DNA of 64,000 nucleotides, from assembly GCF_001687605.2 (NCBI RefSeq), contig NZ_CP016539.2, positions 2,696,501 to 2,760,500 of the forward strand. Reading direction: 5' to 3'. Positions 1 through 8,568 of this stretch are shown here, piece by piece. The notes under the pieces were generated by a model. It ran no database searches. It was not told the origin of the DNA and saw only the letters and a program-made list of their open reading frames with translations. Made by a program: the position numbers and the translations under genes. This stretch comes from Planococcus plakortidis (lineage in GTDB: Bacteria > Bacillota > Bacilli > Bacillales_A > Planococcaceae). Numbering within the stretch: position 1 is the stretch's first letter; each line of letters opens with the position of its first letter.

Positions 1-972
1 TTTGTTTTTCCCGATGGAAATTTCTTCAGATACTACATCTTTCTTCGTCACGTCTACACGCTCTTCGGAAACCGGTACGTGAATATCTTCGCCTTCCGTA
101 TAGTTATGCGTGCCAGTCGTCGTTTCTTCATTCACCGGGCGGCGCTCCACATATACTTCCTCACGCTCCACCGGCACTTCAAGTGTCTGCTCTTCCTCGA
201 CGACATGCTTGTCGACATGGACTTCGCCCGTTTGGACGCGTTCTTTATTGACTTGCAAACGCTCTTCATGCAAACGCAGGCGTTCTTCTTCAGATCCTGC
301 ACGTTCCAAGTCGCGGTCGATATCTTCGACTGTGCGGTTGCGGTTCGTTACATCATCATTGAAATCCGAAGTTGCACGGTGAGTGCCTGCCGCATGGGCG
401 TCAGTTGTAGTGCGGTCTTCCGCTCCCAGGCCAAATCCTGTACCGCGCTCTTTGTCGACGCCGGCCGTTTCGGAGCCGAGTGCGTCGCGCTCTGTGTTGT
501 ACGCCATGTCATTGCTTTCATTTGTATCTACAGTCAAGCCATCACGTGCCACTGCCGAGTTGTCGACTTTCGTAGTACTTGTCGTGCTGTCGACATTGCC
601 GTAGCTTGTGTTATCGTAAGGCGCTGCCCCTTCATAGTTCGCGCCGAACTCGCGGTCGACGAACAAGAGGATCTTGCCGTTTTGCACTTCGTTATAGTAG
701 CGGTCTGCTTCCGCTTCGTCTACACCCATATTGGAGAAGGCTTCACGCGTCGGTTCATTGCCTGATAGGAAGCCCATGAATTTATCCATCCAATTGCCTT
801 CGGATGATTTATAATCCACGTCTGTTCTTCCGCGCACCATTGAAATCTGGTCTTCGTTGCGGGCCATCACGTACATGTCTTCTTCACGTGAGCCTTGCGC
901 TTTCATGTCTTCGATTTTTTTCAGTACTTCTGTTTCTGTGTCGAATGTTCCCATGAATTTATTGTTAGCCAT
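1..972 (-). CDS. ysnF: YsnF-like general stress protein (YflT-like + DUF2382), 3' end cut
   Basis: The frame stays open from an ATG at 972 to the window edge, so at least 324 residues are present and the C-terminus is missing. The N-terminal 110 residues resemble the YflT/GSP17M heat-stress domain (start MANNKFMGTFDTETEVL). A low-complexity acidic linker rich in T, D, E and N follows. A charged region with repeated VxVEREEV/VPVSEERV patterns is typical of DUF2382. GGAGG lies 8 nt before the ATG, and a SigB promoter lies upstream. The biochemical role of this family is unknown; B. subtilis ysnF belongs to the general stress regulon. It lies downstream of katE with no clear terminator between them, so readthrough from katE is possible. 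Confidence 0.85.
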   Translation of the reverse strand, partial: MANNKFMGTFDTETEVLKKIEDMKAQGSREEDMYVMARNEDQISMVRGRTDVDYKSSEGNWMDKFMGFLSGNEPTREAFSNMGVDEAEADRYYNEVQNGKILLFVDREFGANYEGAAPYDNTSYGNVDSTTSTTKVDNSAVARDGLTVDTNESNDMAYNTERDALGSETAGVDKERGTGFGLGAEDRTTTDAHAAGTHRATSDFNDDVTNRNRTVEDIDRDLERAGSEEERLRLHEERLQVNKERVQTGEVHVDKHVVEEEQTLEVPVEREEVYVERRPVNEETTTGTHNYTEGEDIHVPVSEERVDVTKKDVVSEEISIGKNK

Positions 973-1023
973 TTCAAATTCCTCCATTTTTTTGAGAAGT
1001 TTTTTTGCTTTCTAGTCTTGAAA

Positions 1024-1048
1024 ATACCCCTCAGTTATGTTATTAAAC
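1024..1048 (-). promoter_or_regulatory. SigB promoter of ysnF-like gene
   Basis: On the minus strand GTTTAA (1043-1048) and GGGTAT (1024-1029) are separated by 13 nt. This is a complete match to the SigB consensus, and it lies about 50 nt before the ATG at 972. Confidence 0.85.
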
Positions 1049-1096
1049 ATATCCGGTTCGAAATGTGCCAAAATACTACTTTTCCACCATATTTTA

Positions 1097-3145
1097 TCAA
1101 ACTTCCCGAGTCCAGTGGCGGTGCGCTGTGATTGCCTCGATAAAGCTATCTGCGAATCCTTTCATGGAATCATCCGTGACGACTCCCGGTTCGCCGGTGT
1201 AGCCATTGGCATCCAGCCATTTCTTGCCTTCATGTGTTGCACCGATCGGCTTGAAGTGCCCGAACGCTTCCGTTACATAATAAGCGGTGTTCCGGGCGAA
1301 CTTCTTGCTGACATCGGGGCCGCCTACTGCATAGATGGCGTCGAACAATACCGGGTCCGCTGTCGTGAAGGTATGGTCGATTTTCAGTTGTTTGCCGTTT
1401 CCTGCATCCAGCTTCCCTTGCTTCTCGCTGATGATTTCATATTGAAGGCCTTTGGATTCAAGCTGCTCCAATACTTCCATGACTTCCTTGCCGTTGAAGT
1501 CAGGTGCCACGATAACGCCGACTTTACGCGTCTTCGCGGATTTCACCGTATTTTCCTGGCTCAATGCCGGTGATTTTTTACTGGTATCGGTCGTACCGGT
1601 CTGTGGAGCTTTAACCCCGATGTTGCCGGCAATTTCCTGCGCCAGCTTAAGGTTGACGTTTGCATACATATCCACGACTTGCTGGCGGATGTCGATGCTG
1701 TCGCATTTGCCCAGCTCAAAGCTGAATGCTTCGATAATATGTTGTTGTTCCGGCTCGCTCATGCTGTTCCAGAACATCGTAGCTTGTGAGAAATGGTCTT
1801 TAAAGCTGTCGCTGCGCTTGCGCACTTTACGGCCTTCCACTTTCTCCTGGTAATGGACGTATCCACCGTCCGCTTCGCTGACCGGTGCCGGCGTGTGGTT
1901 GGTGAAGGAACTCTTTTGATAAGATACTTTTCCTTTATTGATCGTCTGGCGGCCATAGCCATCGCGTTGATTGTTGTGGAACGGGCAAACGGCGCGGTTG
2001 ATCGGCAGCTCATGAAAATTAGGCCCACCCAGGCGGATCAATTGCGTATCCGTATAAGAGAATAAACGGCCTTGGAGAAGTGGATCATTCGAGAAATCGA
2101 TTCCAGGTACTACATGGCCTGGATGGAATGCCACTTGCTCGGTCTCCGCAAATACGTTGTCCACATTGCGGTTCAAGGTCATCTTGCCGACGATGTGAAT
2201 CGGGATCTCTTCTTGTGGCCACATCTTTGTCGCATCAAGCAAATCAAAATCGAATTTGTGCTCGTCTTCTTCCGGAACGATCTGGACGCCCAGTTCGTAT
2301 TCCGGATAATCACCGTTTTCAATGGCTTCGTGCAAATCTGCGCGGTGGAAGTCCGGATTCTTCCCGTTTATTTTTTGAGCCTCATCCCATACGACTGAGT
2401 GAACCCCAAGCGTCGATTTCCAAGTGAATTTCACGAAATGGGATTTTCCTTCCGCATTGACGAAGCGGAATGCATGGACCCCGAACCCGTCCATCGTCCG
2501 GAAGCTTCTCGGAATGGCGCGGTCGGACATTGTCCACATGACCATATGGGCCGATTCCTGATTGTTCGCCACGAAATCCCAGAATGTATCGTGCGCTGTA
2601 GCCGCTTGTGGAATTTCGTTGTGCGGCTCCGGTTTGATCGCGTGCACCAAATCCGGAAACTTGATGGCGTCCTGAATGAAGAATACCGGGATATTATTAC
2701 CGACTAAATCGTAATTACCTTCCTCGGTATAGAATTTCGTTGAAAACCCGCGTGCGTCCCGCGCTAACTCCCCTGAGCCCCGCGAGCCGGCTACTGTAGA
2801 AAAACGGACAAAGACCGGCGTTTTCTTGCCTTTTTCCGACAAGAACTTCGCTTTCGTCAAATGCTCAAGCGACTCATAAGCTTCGAATTCGCCGTGTGCC
2901 GCAAATCCGCGCGCATGGACTACGCGCTCTGGAATGCGCTCGTGGTCGAAATGGGTCATTTTTTCCCGGAAATGAAAGTCCTCCATCAAAGTCGGCCCAC
3001 GCTCACCCGCTTTTAAAGAAAATTCATCTTCCGATAATTTCAATCCTTGATTCGTCGTCAAATCCTTGCCGCTATCGTCTGAACGGTACTGCTCCAATTG
3101 TTCGTTCTTGCTGTTTTCATCGACTTTGTTATGATCTTTCGACAT
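1097..3145 (-). CDS. katE: Large-subunit haem catalase (KatE/HPII type)
   Basis: A 682-residue clade II catalase that disproportionates hydrogen peroxide in the cytoplasm; B. subtilis KatE is of similar length. The distal haem pocket is visible: VVHARG with the catalytic His near residue 77, and NYDLVGNN with the catalytic Asn. The proximal haem-ligand tyrosine lies in RLFSYTDTQ. After about residue 530 a second domain begins (RKVGVIVAPDFNGKEVMEV). It is the DJ-1/class I amidotransferase-like domain found only in large catalases. The ATG has an upstream AGGAGTGAG-type site and a SigB-like promoter. This is one of two catalases in the window; the other is a manganese enzyme at 60-61 kb. Confidence 0.96.
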   Translation of the reverse strand: MSKDHNKVDENSKNEQLEQYRSDDSGKDLTTNQGLKLSEDEFSLKAGERGPTLMEDFHFREKMTHFDHERIPERVVHARGFAAHGEFEAYESLEHLTKAKFLSEKGKKTPVFVRFSTVAGSRGSGELARDARGFSTKFYTEEGNYDLVGNNIPVFFIQDAIKFPDLVHAIKPEPHNEIPQAATAHDTFWDFVANNQESAHMVMWTMSDRAIPRSFRTMDGFGVHAFRFVNAEGKSHFVKFTWKSTLGVHSVVWDEAQKINGKNPDFHRADLHEAIENGDYPEYELGVQIVPEEDEHKFDFDLLDATKMWPQEEIPIHIVGKMTLNRNVDNVFAETEQVAFHPGHVVPGIDFSNDPLLQGRLFSYTDTQLIRLGGPNFHELPINRAVCPFHNNQRDGYGRQTINKGKVSYQKSSFTNHTPAPVSEADGGYVHYQEKVEGRKVRKRSDSFKDHFSQATMFWNSMSEPEQQHIIEAFSFELGKCDSIDIRQQVVDMYANVNLKLAQEIAGNIGVKAPQTGTTDTSKKSPALSQENTVKSAKTRKVGVIVAPDFNGKEVMEVLEQLESKGLQYEIISEKQGKLDAGNGKQLKIDHTFTTADPVLFDAIYAVGGPDVSKKFARNTAYYVTEAFGHFKPIGATHEGKKWLDANGYTGEPGVVTDDSMKGFADSFIEAITAHRHWTREV

Positions 3146-3185
3146 CGTCTCACTCCTCTTTCTAATTTCTTACATTACCCCTTCT

Positions 3186-3210
3186 CTACCCCCTCACTCG
3201 GCTTAGAAAC
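3186..3210 (-). promoter_or_regulatory. SigB-like promoter of katE
   Basis: On the minus strand GTTTCT (3205-3210), a 13-nt spacer and GGGTAG (3186-3191) lie about 40 nt before the katE start. Two of the twelve consensus bases differ. B. subtilis katE is SigB-dependent. Confidence 0.7.
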
Positions 3211-3240
3211 AAATTAATGGAAAAATCATTTAAAACGCGA

Positions 3241-3282
3241 AAAAAGGCCTTGCAATGTGTGGGGTTCATTGCAAGACCTTAG
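3241..3282 (-). terminator. Intrinsic terminator of glsA
   Basis: An inverted repeat (AGGCCTTGCAATG paired with CATTGCAAGACCT) is followed on the minus strand by a run of six T. It lies just past the glutaminase stop. Confidence 0.85.
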
Positions 3283-3300
3283 GCTAGACACAACCGGGAT

Positions 3301-4272
3301 TTAGAAAATGCTTAAATCCCATTCTTTTGAAATTTGCCGCAGCATCATCGTTCCGGCAGCGCTGTTTCCTTGCACGTCAATCGCCGGCCCGTAGACGCCG
3401 ATGCCCGCTCCCGCCCGGAATTCATAGGTTTGGGAATGGAGCTTCGGCGGAACGGCAGCCATGATGCCGCCTGACACGCCGCTTTTCGCCGGAATGCCGA
3501 CATGCGCCGCGAAATTCCCTGACGAATTATACATGCCGCAAGTGACCATCAACACTTTCGTCACTTGGGCGATTTCTTCGGAAAAGTGCTTCACTTTGGT
3601 GATCGGGTTGTAGCCATCATAGGCGAGGATCAACCCGAGAAGCGCCAAGTCCTTTACCGATACTTTGATCGCGCATTGGCTAATATAAATGTCGAGTGCT
3701 TCTTCCACTTCGAGTTCCAGGAAGTTCGCCTCTTTCAAGTAATAAGCGAGCGCGCGGTTGCGGTGTGAAGTCGCCCATTCCGAATCGTAGACTTCCTTAT
3801 CGATTTCGATCGGGTGGCCGAGCAGCTCTTCGAGAAAGCCCTTTAAGTACTCGAACTTCTTTTGGGCATTCTGTCCCGGCAACAAGGAGGAAATTGTAAT
3901 GGCTCCCGCGTTGATGAATGGGTTGAATGGTTTGTTCGGCCGGTGAATCTCGAACGGCACGATGGAGTTGAAGGCTTCCCCTGTCGGCTCGACGTCCACC
4001 CGCTCCAATACGAACTCCAAGCCGTAATGGCAACTGAGCGCCACGAATGTCAGCGCTTTGGAAATGCTCTGCAAAGTGAACTCGGTGTCCGTGTCGCCTG
4101 CACAATAATAATGGCCGTCTTCATCGACCATGCAGATCCCGAGTTTGCCAGGGTCGACTTTCCCCAAGGCTGGTATGTACTGGGCTGTGGTGCCGAGAAC
4201 GGCATGCCCTTTGTTTTCTTTCACCCAAGCTTCAAGCTGCTCGGTGATGCGCGGATTGTTTTGCACCGCCAT
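3301..4272 (-). CDS. glsA: Glutaminase
   Basis: A 323-residue serine-dependent glutaminase that hydrolyses L-glutamine to glutamate and ammonia in the cytosol. The beta-lactamase-like SxxK motif is visible as SISK (Ser69, Lys72). Family blocks such as FNPFINAGAI and SAAGTMMLRQ are also present. The length is close to B. subtilis GlsA/YlaM (about 310-330). GGAGGAGGG directly precedes the ATG. The gene stands alone, with its own promoter (4297-4326) and terminator. Nothing nearby suggests a link to glutamate synthase or an acid-resistance antiporter. Confidence 0.95.
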   Translation of the reverse strand: MAVQNNPRITEQLEAWVKENKGHAVLGTTAQYIPALGKVDPGKLGICMVDEDGHYYCAGDTDTEFTLQSISKALTFVALSCHYGLEFVLERVDVEPTGEAFNSIVPFEIHRPNKPFNPFINAGAITISSLLPGQNAQKKFEYLKGFLEELLGHPIEIDKEVYDSEWATSHRNRALAYYLKEANFLELEVEEALDIYISQCAIKVSVKDLALLGLILAYDGYNPITKVKHFSEEIAQVTKVLMVTCGMYNSSGNFAAHVGIPAKSGVSGGIMAAVPPKLHSQTYEFRAGAGIGVYGPAIDVQGNSAAGTMMLRQISKEWDLSIF

Positions 4273-4296
4273 CCCTCCTCCAGTTGGTTTTCATTA

Positions 4297-4326
4297 ATCA
4301 TGACCGAAGCACATCCTGCTTGTCAA
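4297..4326 (-). promoter_or_regulatory. SigA promoter of glsA
   Basis: On the minus strand TTGACA (4321-4326), an 18-nt spacer and CATGAT (4297-4302) lie just upstream of the glutaminase start. Confidence 0.6.
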
Positions 4327-4352
4327 AGCATGCGGAACGGAATCGGGCGAAA

Positions 4353-4384
4353 GAAAAAAACTCCTCCAGAATTGGAGGAGTTCT
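4353..4384 (-). terminator. Intrinsic terminator of the alpha/beta hydrolase gene
   Basis: The hairpin ACTCCTCCA-ATTC-TGGAGGAGT is followed by seven T on the minus strand, immediately after the hydrolase stop codon. Confidence 0.88.
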
Positions 4385-4386
4385 AT

Positions 4387-4992
4387 TCATCCTTTTTCAT
4401 ACCAAGCTTTGGCTGCGACCAATTCATCCATCGTCAGCTGATGCCCTTTGTTTTCCCAATGCAAGTCGACTTTTGCCCCAGCCCCGCTTAACAGCCTTTC
4501 TAGATCCTCCGATTCTTCTTTCGGGCAGATCGGATCGTTTGTTCCTGCGGCGATGAAGACACGGGTGCCATCCAGGTTCGGCAATTCCTTATGGCGGTCC
4601 GGTACCATCGGATGGTGCAAGATTGCCGCTTTCAATGAATCTTCGTACGTGAACAACAAGTTCGCGGCAATATTTGCGCCGTTCGAATAGCCAAGCGCGA
4701 TGACATTATTGCGGTCAAAACCGTATTCATCAGCGGCCTGGCCGATAAATGCATGCAATTCTTCTGTCCGTTCACGCAAGTCTTCCATATCGAAGACGCC
4801 TTCAGACAAGCGTTTGAAAAACCGCGGCATGCCGTTTTCCGACACATTTCCGCGAACGCTCAGCACGCCCGCTTCCGGATCGATATGCCCTGCTGCTGGC
4901 AATAAGTCCGTTTCTGTTCCGCCGGTCCCGTGCAGCAACAGAAATGTCGGCTTGCCTGCGTCCGCAGGCGGGTTATAGATGTGTTTCATCAT
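4387..4992 (-). CDS. Alpha/beta hydrolase, phospholipase/carboxylesterase family
   Basis: A 201-residue cytosolic serine hydrolase. It has an oxyanion-side LLLHGTGG near the N-terminus, the nucleophile elbow GYSNGAN, an acidic residue in AAGTNDPICP and the catalytic His in NKGHQLT near the C-terminus, so the triad is complete. The closest family I recognise is B. subtilis MhqD/YodD, linked to quinone and electrophile stress. No dioxygenase partner (MhqO) is adjacent, so that function is only suggested. An upstream in-frame ATG exists, but GGGAGG stands 7 nt before the ATG at 4992, which I chose as the start. The gene forms a single transcription unit between two terminators. Confidence 0.85.
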   Translation of the reverse strand: MMKHIYNPPADAGKPTFLLLHGTGGTETDLLPAAGHIDPEAGVLSVRGNVSENGMPRFFKRLSEGVFDMEDLRERTEELHAFIGQAADEYGFDRNNVIALGYSNGANIAANLLFTYEDSLKAAILHHPMVPDRHKELPNLDGTRVFIAAGTNDPICPKEESEDLERLLSGAGAKVDLHWENKGHQLTMDELVAAKAWYEKG

Positions 4993-5068
4993 GTAATAAC
5001 CTCCCATTTAAAATATCTTTAATTCGAGATAACGATATCATATCATATCCAGTAGGAGCTTCCAAATC

Positions 5069-5100
5069 AAAAAGCCTGCGGAATATCCCGCAGGCTTCAA
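5069..5100 (-). terminator. Intrinsic terminator of hslO
   Basis: The hairpin AAGCCTGCGGGATATTCCGCAGGCTT is followed by TTT on the minus strand, just past the hslO stop. Confidence 0.85.
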
Positions 5101-5107
5101 AATTCAT

Positions 5108-5977
5108 TCAGGACAACATGTCCTGCAATTGGTCTTTCGTGAACAGATAGGTTTCGTTACAGAAATGGCATTGTGCTTCCGCCTGTCCATCTGTCACGAT
5201 CATGTCTTCGATTTCCTCGGACCCAAGCCCCCGGATGGCGTTGTGGATGCGCTCACGCGAGCATTGGCATTGGAAATTCACCGGCATCGTATCAAGCGCT
5301 TTGACATTTTCTTTGCCCAATACTTCATCGAGAATATCCTCAGGCGTCAAGCCGGCACGCACCATATTGGAAATGGTCGGGATTTCGGCCAGGCGCTGTT
5401 CAAGCTGGCTGATTACGGTTTCATCAGTGCCCGGCATCAATTGGATGATGAAGCCACCTGAAGCCAAGATGGTATTGTCGGGATTGACGATAACGCCGAC
5501 GCCAACAGAAGAAGGCGTCTGTTCAGAAGTCACGATGTAATGGGTAAAATCATCGCCAAGCTCCCCGGAGACGATCGGCACTTGGCCGACATACGGATGC
5601 TGCAAACCGATATCTTTGGAGACAGTCAGTGTCCCTTCTGTCCCAACTGCCCGGCGGACATCGAGTTTGCCTTGTTCGTTCAAGTCAAAATGCGTTTGGG
5701 GGTTGGAAACATAGCCACGCACTTCGCCTTTAGCGTTGGCATCAACGAGAATCGTGCCAAGCGGGCCGCCTCCATTGATTTTGATCGTCAATTTCTCCTC
5801 GCCTTTCAGCATCGCGCCGAGCATGACACTCGCTGTCATAGAACGGCCCAGTGCAGCAGAGGCAGTCGGCCACGTGTAATGGCGGCGCTGCGCCTCATTC
5901 ACGGTTTCTGTCGTGCGCGCGGCGAAGGCCCGGATTTGGCCATCATAAGCCAATGCTTTCACTAAATAATCATTCAT
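5108..5977 (-). CDS. hslO: Hsp33 redox-regulated chaperonin
   Basis: A 289-residue holdase chaperone, activated when oxidation releases zinc from its C-terminal cysteines. The four zinc-binding cysteines are present as C237-x-C239 and C270-x-x-C273 (FQCQC and QCHFC). The N-terminal substrate-binding core is of normal length. The ATG has GAGGAAG about 9 nt upstream. In many Bacillales hslO lies near ftsH and cysK. Here it is followed by the hydrolase gene and preceded by a DUF896 gene on the same strand. Confidence 0.97.
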   Translation of the reverse strand: MNDYLVKALAYDGQIRAFAARTTETVNEAQRRHYTWPTASAALGRSMTASVMLGAMLKGEEKLTIKINGGGPLGTILVDANAKGEVRGYVSNPQTHFDLNEQGKLDVRRAVGTEGTLTVSKDIGLQHPYVGQVPIVSGELGDDFTHYIVTSEQTPSSVGVGVIVNPDNTILASGGFIIQLMPGTDETVISQLEQRLAEIPTISNMVRAGLTPEDILDEVLGKENVKALDTMPVNFQCQCSRERIHNAIRGLGSEEIEDMIVTDGQAEAQCHFCNETYLFTKDQLQDMLS

Positions 5978-6016
5978 CTATTTTCTTCCTCTCTGAAATC
6001 GTCTCGATTTATTCGT

Positions 6017-6226
6017 TTATCTCGAGTCTTTGACTTTGTTTGGCGTAACATCTGCACCAAGCGGGTCAATGACCGTCATATTCGTTACCGTCGTCTCGAC
6101 TTGTCCACGGATTTCCTGGAGATATTCACGGCGGAGCACTTGCTGTTCCCGGATCTCCGCATAGCTCAATCCGGAGCTGCGCTCTTTTTGCGCCAATTCG
6201 TTAATGCGCGGCAAGATTTGAATCAT
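6017..6226 (-). CDS. DUF896 family protein (YnzC-like)
   Basis: A small basic cytosolic protein of 69 residues. The N-terminal stretch, with ILPRINELAQK and GLSYAEIREQQVLRREYL, is the recognisable DUF896/UPF0291 helical hairpin. Its C-terminus ends in a short VTPNKVKDSR tail. The family has no settled function; B. subtilis YnzC is encoded in the SOS region by yneA. The gap to hslO is about 40 nt, so the two may be co-transcribed. AAAGGAG lies about 11 nt before the ATG, slightly far. Confidence 0.85.
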   Translation of the reverse strand: MIQILPRINELAQKERSSGLSYAEIREQQVLRREYLQEIRGQVETTVTNMTVIDPLGADVTPNKVKDSR

Positions 6227-6332
6227 CTGAATCGCACTCCTTTCTGTGCGGACAGGGACATATCCACTTCCTCCATTTTATATTATCTCGAATTAAAAAT
6301 AAATAAATGTGCCTGTCAGCCCGAAAGCATAA

Positions 6333-6366
6333 TAAAATGCCTCAGCCTTGAAGCAGGCTGAGGCGA
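6333..6366 (-). terminator. Intrinsic terminator after the GNAT gene
   Basis: The hairpin GCCTCAGCCTGCTTCAAGGCTGAGGC is followed by a short T-rich tract (ATTTTATT) on the minus strand. Confidence 0.7.
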
Positions 6367-6373
6367 CAATCGA

Positions 6374-6820
6374 TCAATGGACAAGGCGAAATTGCGTGCA
6401 TGTAACGCCTGGCGCCACTTCAAAGGTTTCTTCTTCCTTGAAGCCGAACGATTCATATAATTTCCGGGCCGGCACGTTCGCCGTGCCTGTACTGACGATG
6501 ACCTCCGCTGCATGCGTTTGCTGGAGGAAATGGTCCACCAGGCTCCGGGCGATCCCTTGCCGAAACTGGAGAGGGTCCACCACGAGCCGGTAAATTTCGG
6601 CAATGCCCCCTTCTTCCTTGAAAGAAATGAAGCCTTTCAAATAATCGTCTCGATAGCCGAGGAAGGTCTCTTGGCTTTGCTGGATTTCTTCGATAGTCTC
6701 GGATATATGGGGGATGTCATGGAACCCCATCAGTTCGGCTTCAATCCGGTAAGCCGGCCGCTGGATCGATTGGATGTCCCGGGCGGTTTTTTCGTCTGTT
6801 TGGTCTATTTCGGTAATCAT
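6374..6820 (-). CDS. GNAT family N-acetyltransferase
   Basis: A 148-residue acetyl-CoA-dependent acyltransferase. The GNAT core is visible: IAEIYRLVVDPLQFRQGIARSL contains the beta4 strand and a Q-x-x-G-I-A pyrophosphate loop (motif A). ARKLYESFGFKEEE is motif B. The substrate cannot be told from sequence. A longer frame runs into the upstream gene, but AAAGGAG 6 nt before the ATG at 6820 sets the start. This leaves about 20 nt to the end of the patatin gene, so the two are probably translated from one message. Confidence 0.85.
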   Translation of the reverse strand: MITEIDQTDEKTARDIQSIQRPAYRIEAELMGFHDIPHISETIEEIQQSQETFLGYRDDYLKGFISFKEEGGIAEIYRLVVDPLQFRQGIARSLVDHFLQQTHAAEVIVSTGTANVPARKLYESFGFKEEETFEVAPGVTCTQFRLVH

Positions 6821-6839
6821 CACGAACTCCTTTCCAAGC

Positions 6840-7700
6840 TCACTGCATTTGGTGCATGATGAATTTCTTTGCGCGAGGAACGACCAGTTCTGCATCCCGG
6901 TAGCCTTGGACATATAAAGCGGCAAGGCGCTCCTGGTCCCGCTCGATGCCGCGCAGCCTGTGTAAATTGCGGGGGCGGACAATGATGGCATCGTTGTGCG
7001 CTTCGAGCGCCTCTATCCGCTCCAGCGATTCGTTGTAGATGCGCTGCCGATCTTCAAGCGCCTTTGCAAGCCCGGGATATTGCCGGGCGAATGCCGGGGC
7101 TAGGCGCATAAGGGGGGTCTGGCGCTTGCGGTAATTTTTTTCACGCGTCATCACGACGATCGGTTTGGACACGCCATCCGATAAAGCTTGCCCGATCGGC
7201 AGCGGATCGGCCAGGCTGCCGTCCATAAGCAGGCGCCCGCCGAACTCCACCGGGTGCGACATGAACGGCAATGAACTCGAGGCGCGCACGACTTTAAGCA
7301 ATTCGTCCGGCGCAAGCGGCTTACGGTAATAAATCGCTTCCCCTGTCATACAATCCGTCGTGCCGACGACAAACTCTTCTGCAGCCGACCCGAACCCGTC
7401 ATAATCAAACGGCACGAGACGGTTTGGGATATCATCGAAGATGAGGTTCATGCCGAACAGTTCCCTTTTCTTCAGCAAGTTCTTCATTGAAATATAATCC
7501 GGATGCGTTACGTAATCGATCATCACTGTCCGGTTCCTGCCGCTTTGCCGGGAAAGATACGAGACAGCATTGCATGCGCCGGCTGATACGCCGATCACAT
7601 AATCCGTAAACAGGTTCTCTTCCATGAATTTCTGTAGCACACCCGCTGTATAGACGCCCCGCATGCCTCCGCCTTCCAAAATCAATCCGCTTTTCACCAT
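6840..7700 (-). CDS. Patatin-like phospholipase
   Basis: A 286-residue acyl hydrolase with a Ser-Asp dyad. The oxyanion loop is GGGMRG (residues 10-15), the nucleophile elbow is GVSAG with Ser39, and the catalytic Asp is in LLMDGSLADP near residue 160. It resembles the bacterial RssA/YjjU group, whose substrates are mostly unknown. No signal peptide is seen, so it should act in the cytosol or on the inner face of the membrane. The ATG follows GGGGAGGGTC. It lies between the SRAP gene and the GNAT gene in an apparent operon. Confidence 0.9.
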   Translation of the reverse strand: MVKSGLILEGGGMRGVYTAGVLQKFMEENLFTDYVIGVSAGACNAVSYLSRQSGRNRTVMIDYVTHPDYISMKNLLKKRELFGMNLIFDDIPNRLVPFDYDGFGSAAEEFVVGTTDCMTGEAIYYRKPLAPDELLKVVRASSSLPFMSHPVEFGGRLLMDGSLADPLPIGQALSDGVSKPIVVMTREKNYRKRQTPLMRLAPAFARQYPGLAKALEDRQRIYNESLERIEALEAHNDAIIVRPRNLHRLRGIERDQERLAALYVQGYRDAELVVPRAKKFIMHQMQ

Positions 7701-7727
7701 GACCCTCCCCTTTACATGAAAGTGTGA

Positions 7728-8405
7728 TCACCCGATTTTCCGAATCAATTCCCGTCCTTTGTTGCGCGGCGAATTGACTGAGCTGGATACTTCATACGCT
7801 TCCAACCCTGCCGCTTCGTAAGGTTTGATGAGTTTCTGCAAGATGTCCGGGTCCTGGACGTCCGGATCCAGCCAAACCTTCTCCGCTTCCTCGCTCAAAA
7901 TCACCGGCATGCGGTCATGGATATCCGCCATCAATGCATTCGGCTGTGTCGTCAAGATCGTACAGCTATGGACCAACTCCCCTTCCGGAGACTTCCAGGA
8001 CTCCCATAGCCCGGCAAACGCGAACAGGCCATCGCCCTCCAAATGGATCAACATCGGCGTTTTGCCATCCGCGCCCTTTTTCCATTCATAAAATGCGTTC
8101 GCCGGGATCAGGCAGCGCTTTTTCTTGAAGGCATGACGGAAACTCGGTTTTTCTGCAGCCGTTTCCGCACGGGCATTGATCATCTTATAACCGATCTTCT
8201 CATCCTTCGCCCAGGAGGGGATGAGCCCCCAGCGCAAAGTCCCTAGGCGGTTGCGCTCGCCGTCATTGATGACCGCCACAATCTGGCTCGAAGGCGCAAC
8301 ATTGTAATTTTCTTCGTAGTCAGCCTTGTCAAGCGAAGCTTCTTCGATATGAAAACGCTCGAGCAAGGCTTCATAATCTGCGTATAACGCAAATCTTCCG
8401 CACAT
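7728..8405 (-). CDS. SOS response-associated peptidase (SRAP/HMCES/YedK family)
   Basis: A 225-residue SRAP protein. The family forms a covalent thiazolidine cross-link between Cys2 and abasic sites in single-stranded DNA, shielding them. The start MCGRF places Cys2 directly after the initiator Met, as required, so the ATG at 8405 is firm (GGGGAG 6 nt upstream). Family blocks NARAET, IPANAFYEW (catalytic Glu) and HDRMPVIL (catalytic His) are present. I see no LexA box in its short upstream region. It is first in a likely SRAP-patatin-GNAT operon. Confidence 0.95.
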   Translation of the reverse strand: MCGRFALYADYEALLERFHIEEASLDKADYEENYNVAPSSQIVAVINDGERNRLGTLRWGLIPSWAKDEKIGYKMINARAETAAEKPSFRHAFKKKRCLIPANAFYEWKKGADGKTPMLIHLEGDGLFAFAGLWESWKSPEGELVHSCTILTTQPNALMADIHDRMPVILSEEAEKVWLDPDVQDPDILQKLIKPYEAAGLEAYEVSSSVNSPRNKGRELIRKIG

Positions 8406-8527
8406 TGAAATCTCCCCTTTTCCCAAGTGGATTGACTTATTTCAAATATAACAGATTTTTCAAACTCCTCCAGCATTCTGCTGTCATACCCTTCAAGGGC
8501 GCCCTTTCAGCGAGCAGCCCAAAAGAA

Positions 8528-8536
8528 TGTTATAAT
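8528..8536 (+). promoter_or_regulatory. Extended -10 promoter of the 143-aa unknown gene
   Basis: TGT followed by TATAAT (8531-8536) stands about 32 nt before the ATG. No good -35 hexamer is visible, which fits an extended -10 promoter. Confidence 0.5.
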
Positions 8537-8568
8537 GGAGAGACTATAAGGAAATGAGGAGGAATTGC

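Noticed and set aside
79..765. Open frames on the plus strand at the left edge
   Set aside because: They are antisense to the ysnF-like gene, lack a ribosome binding site and have odd Cys/Phe-rich composition.
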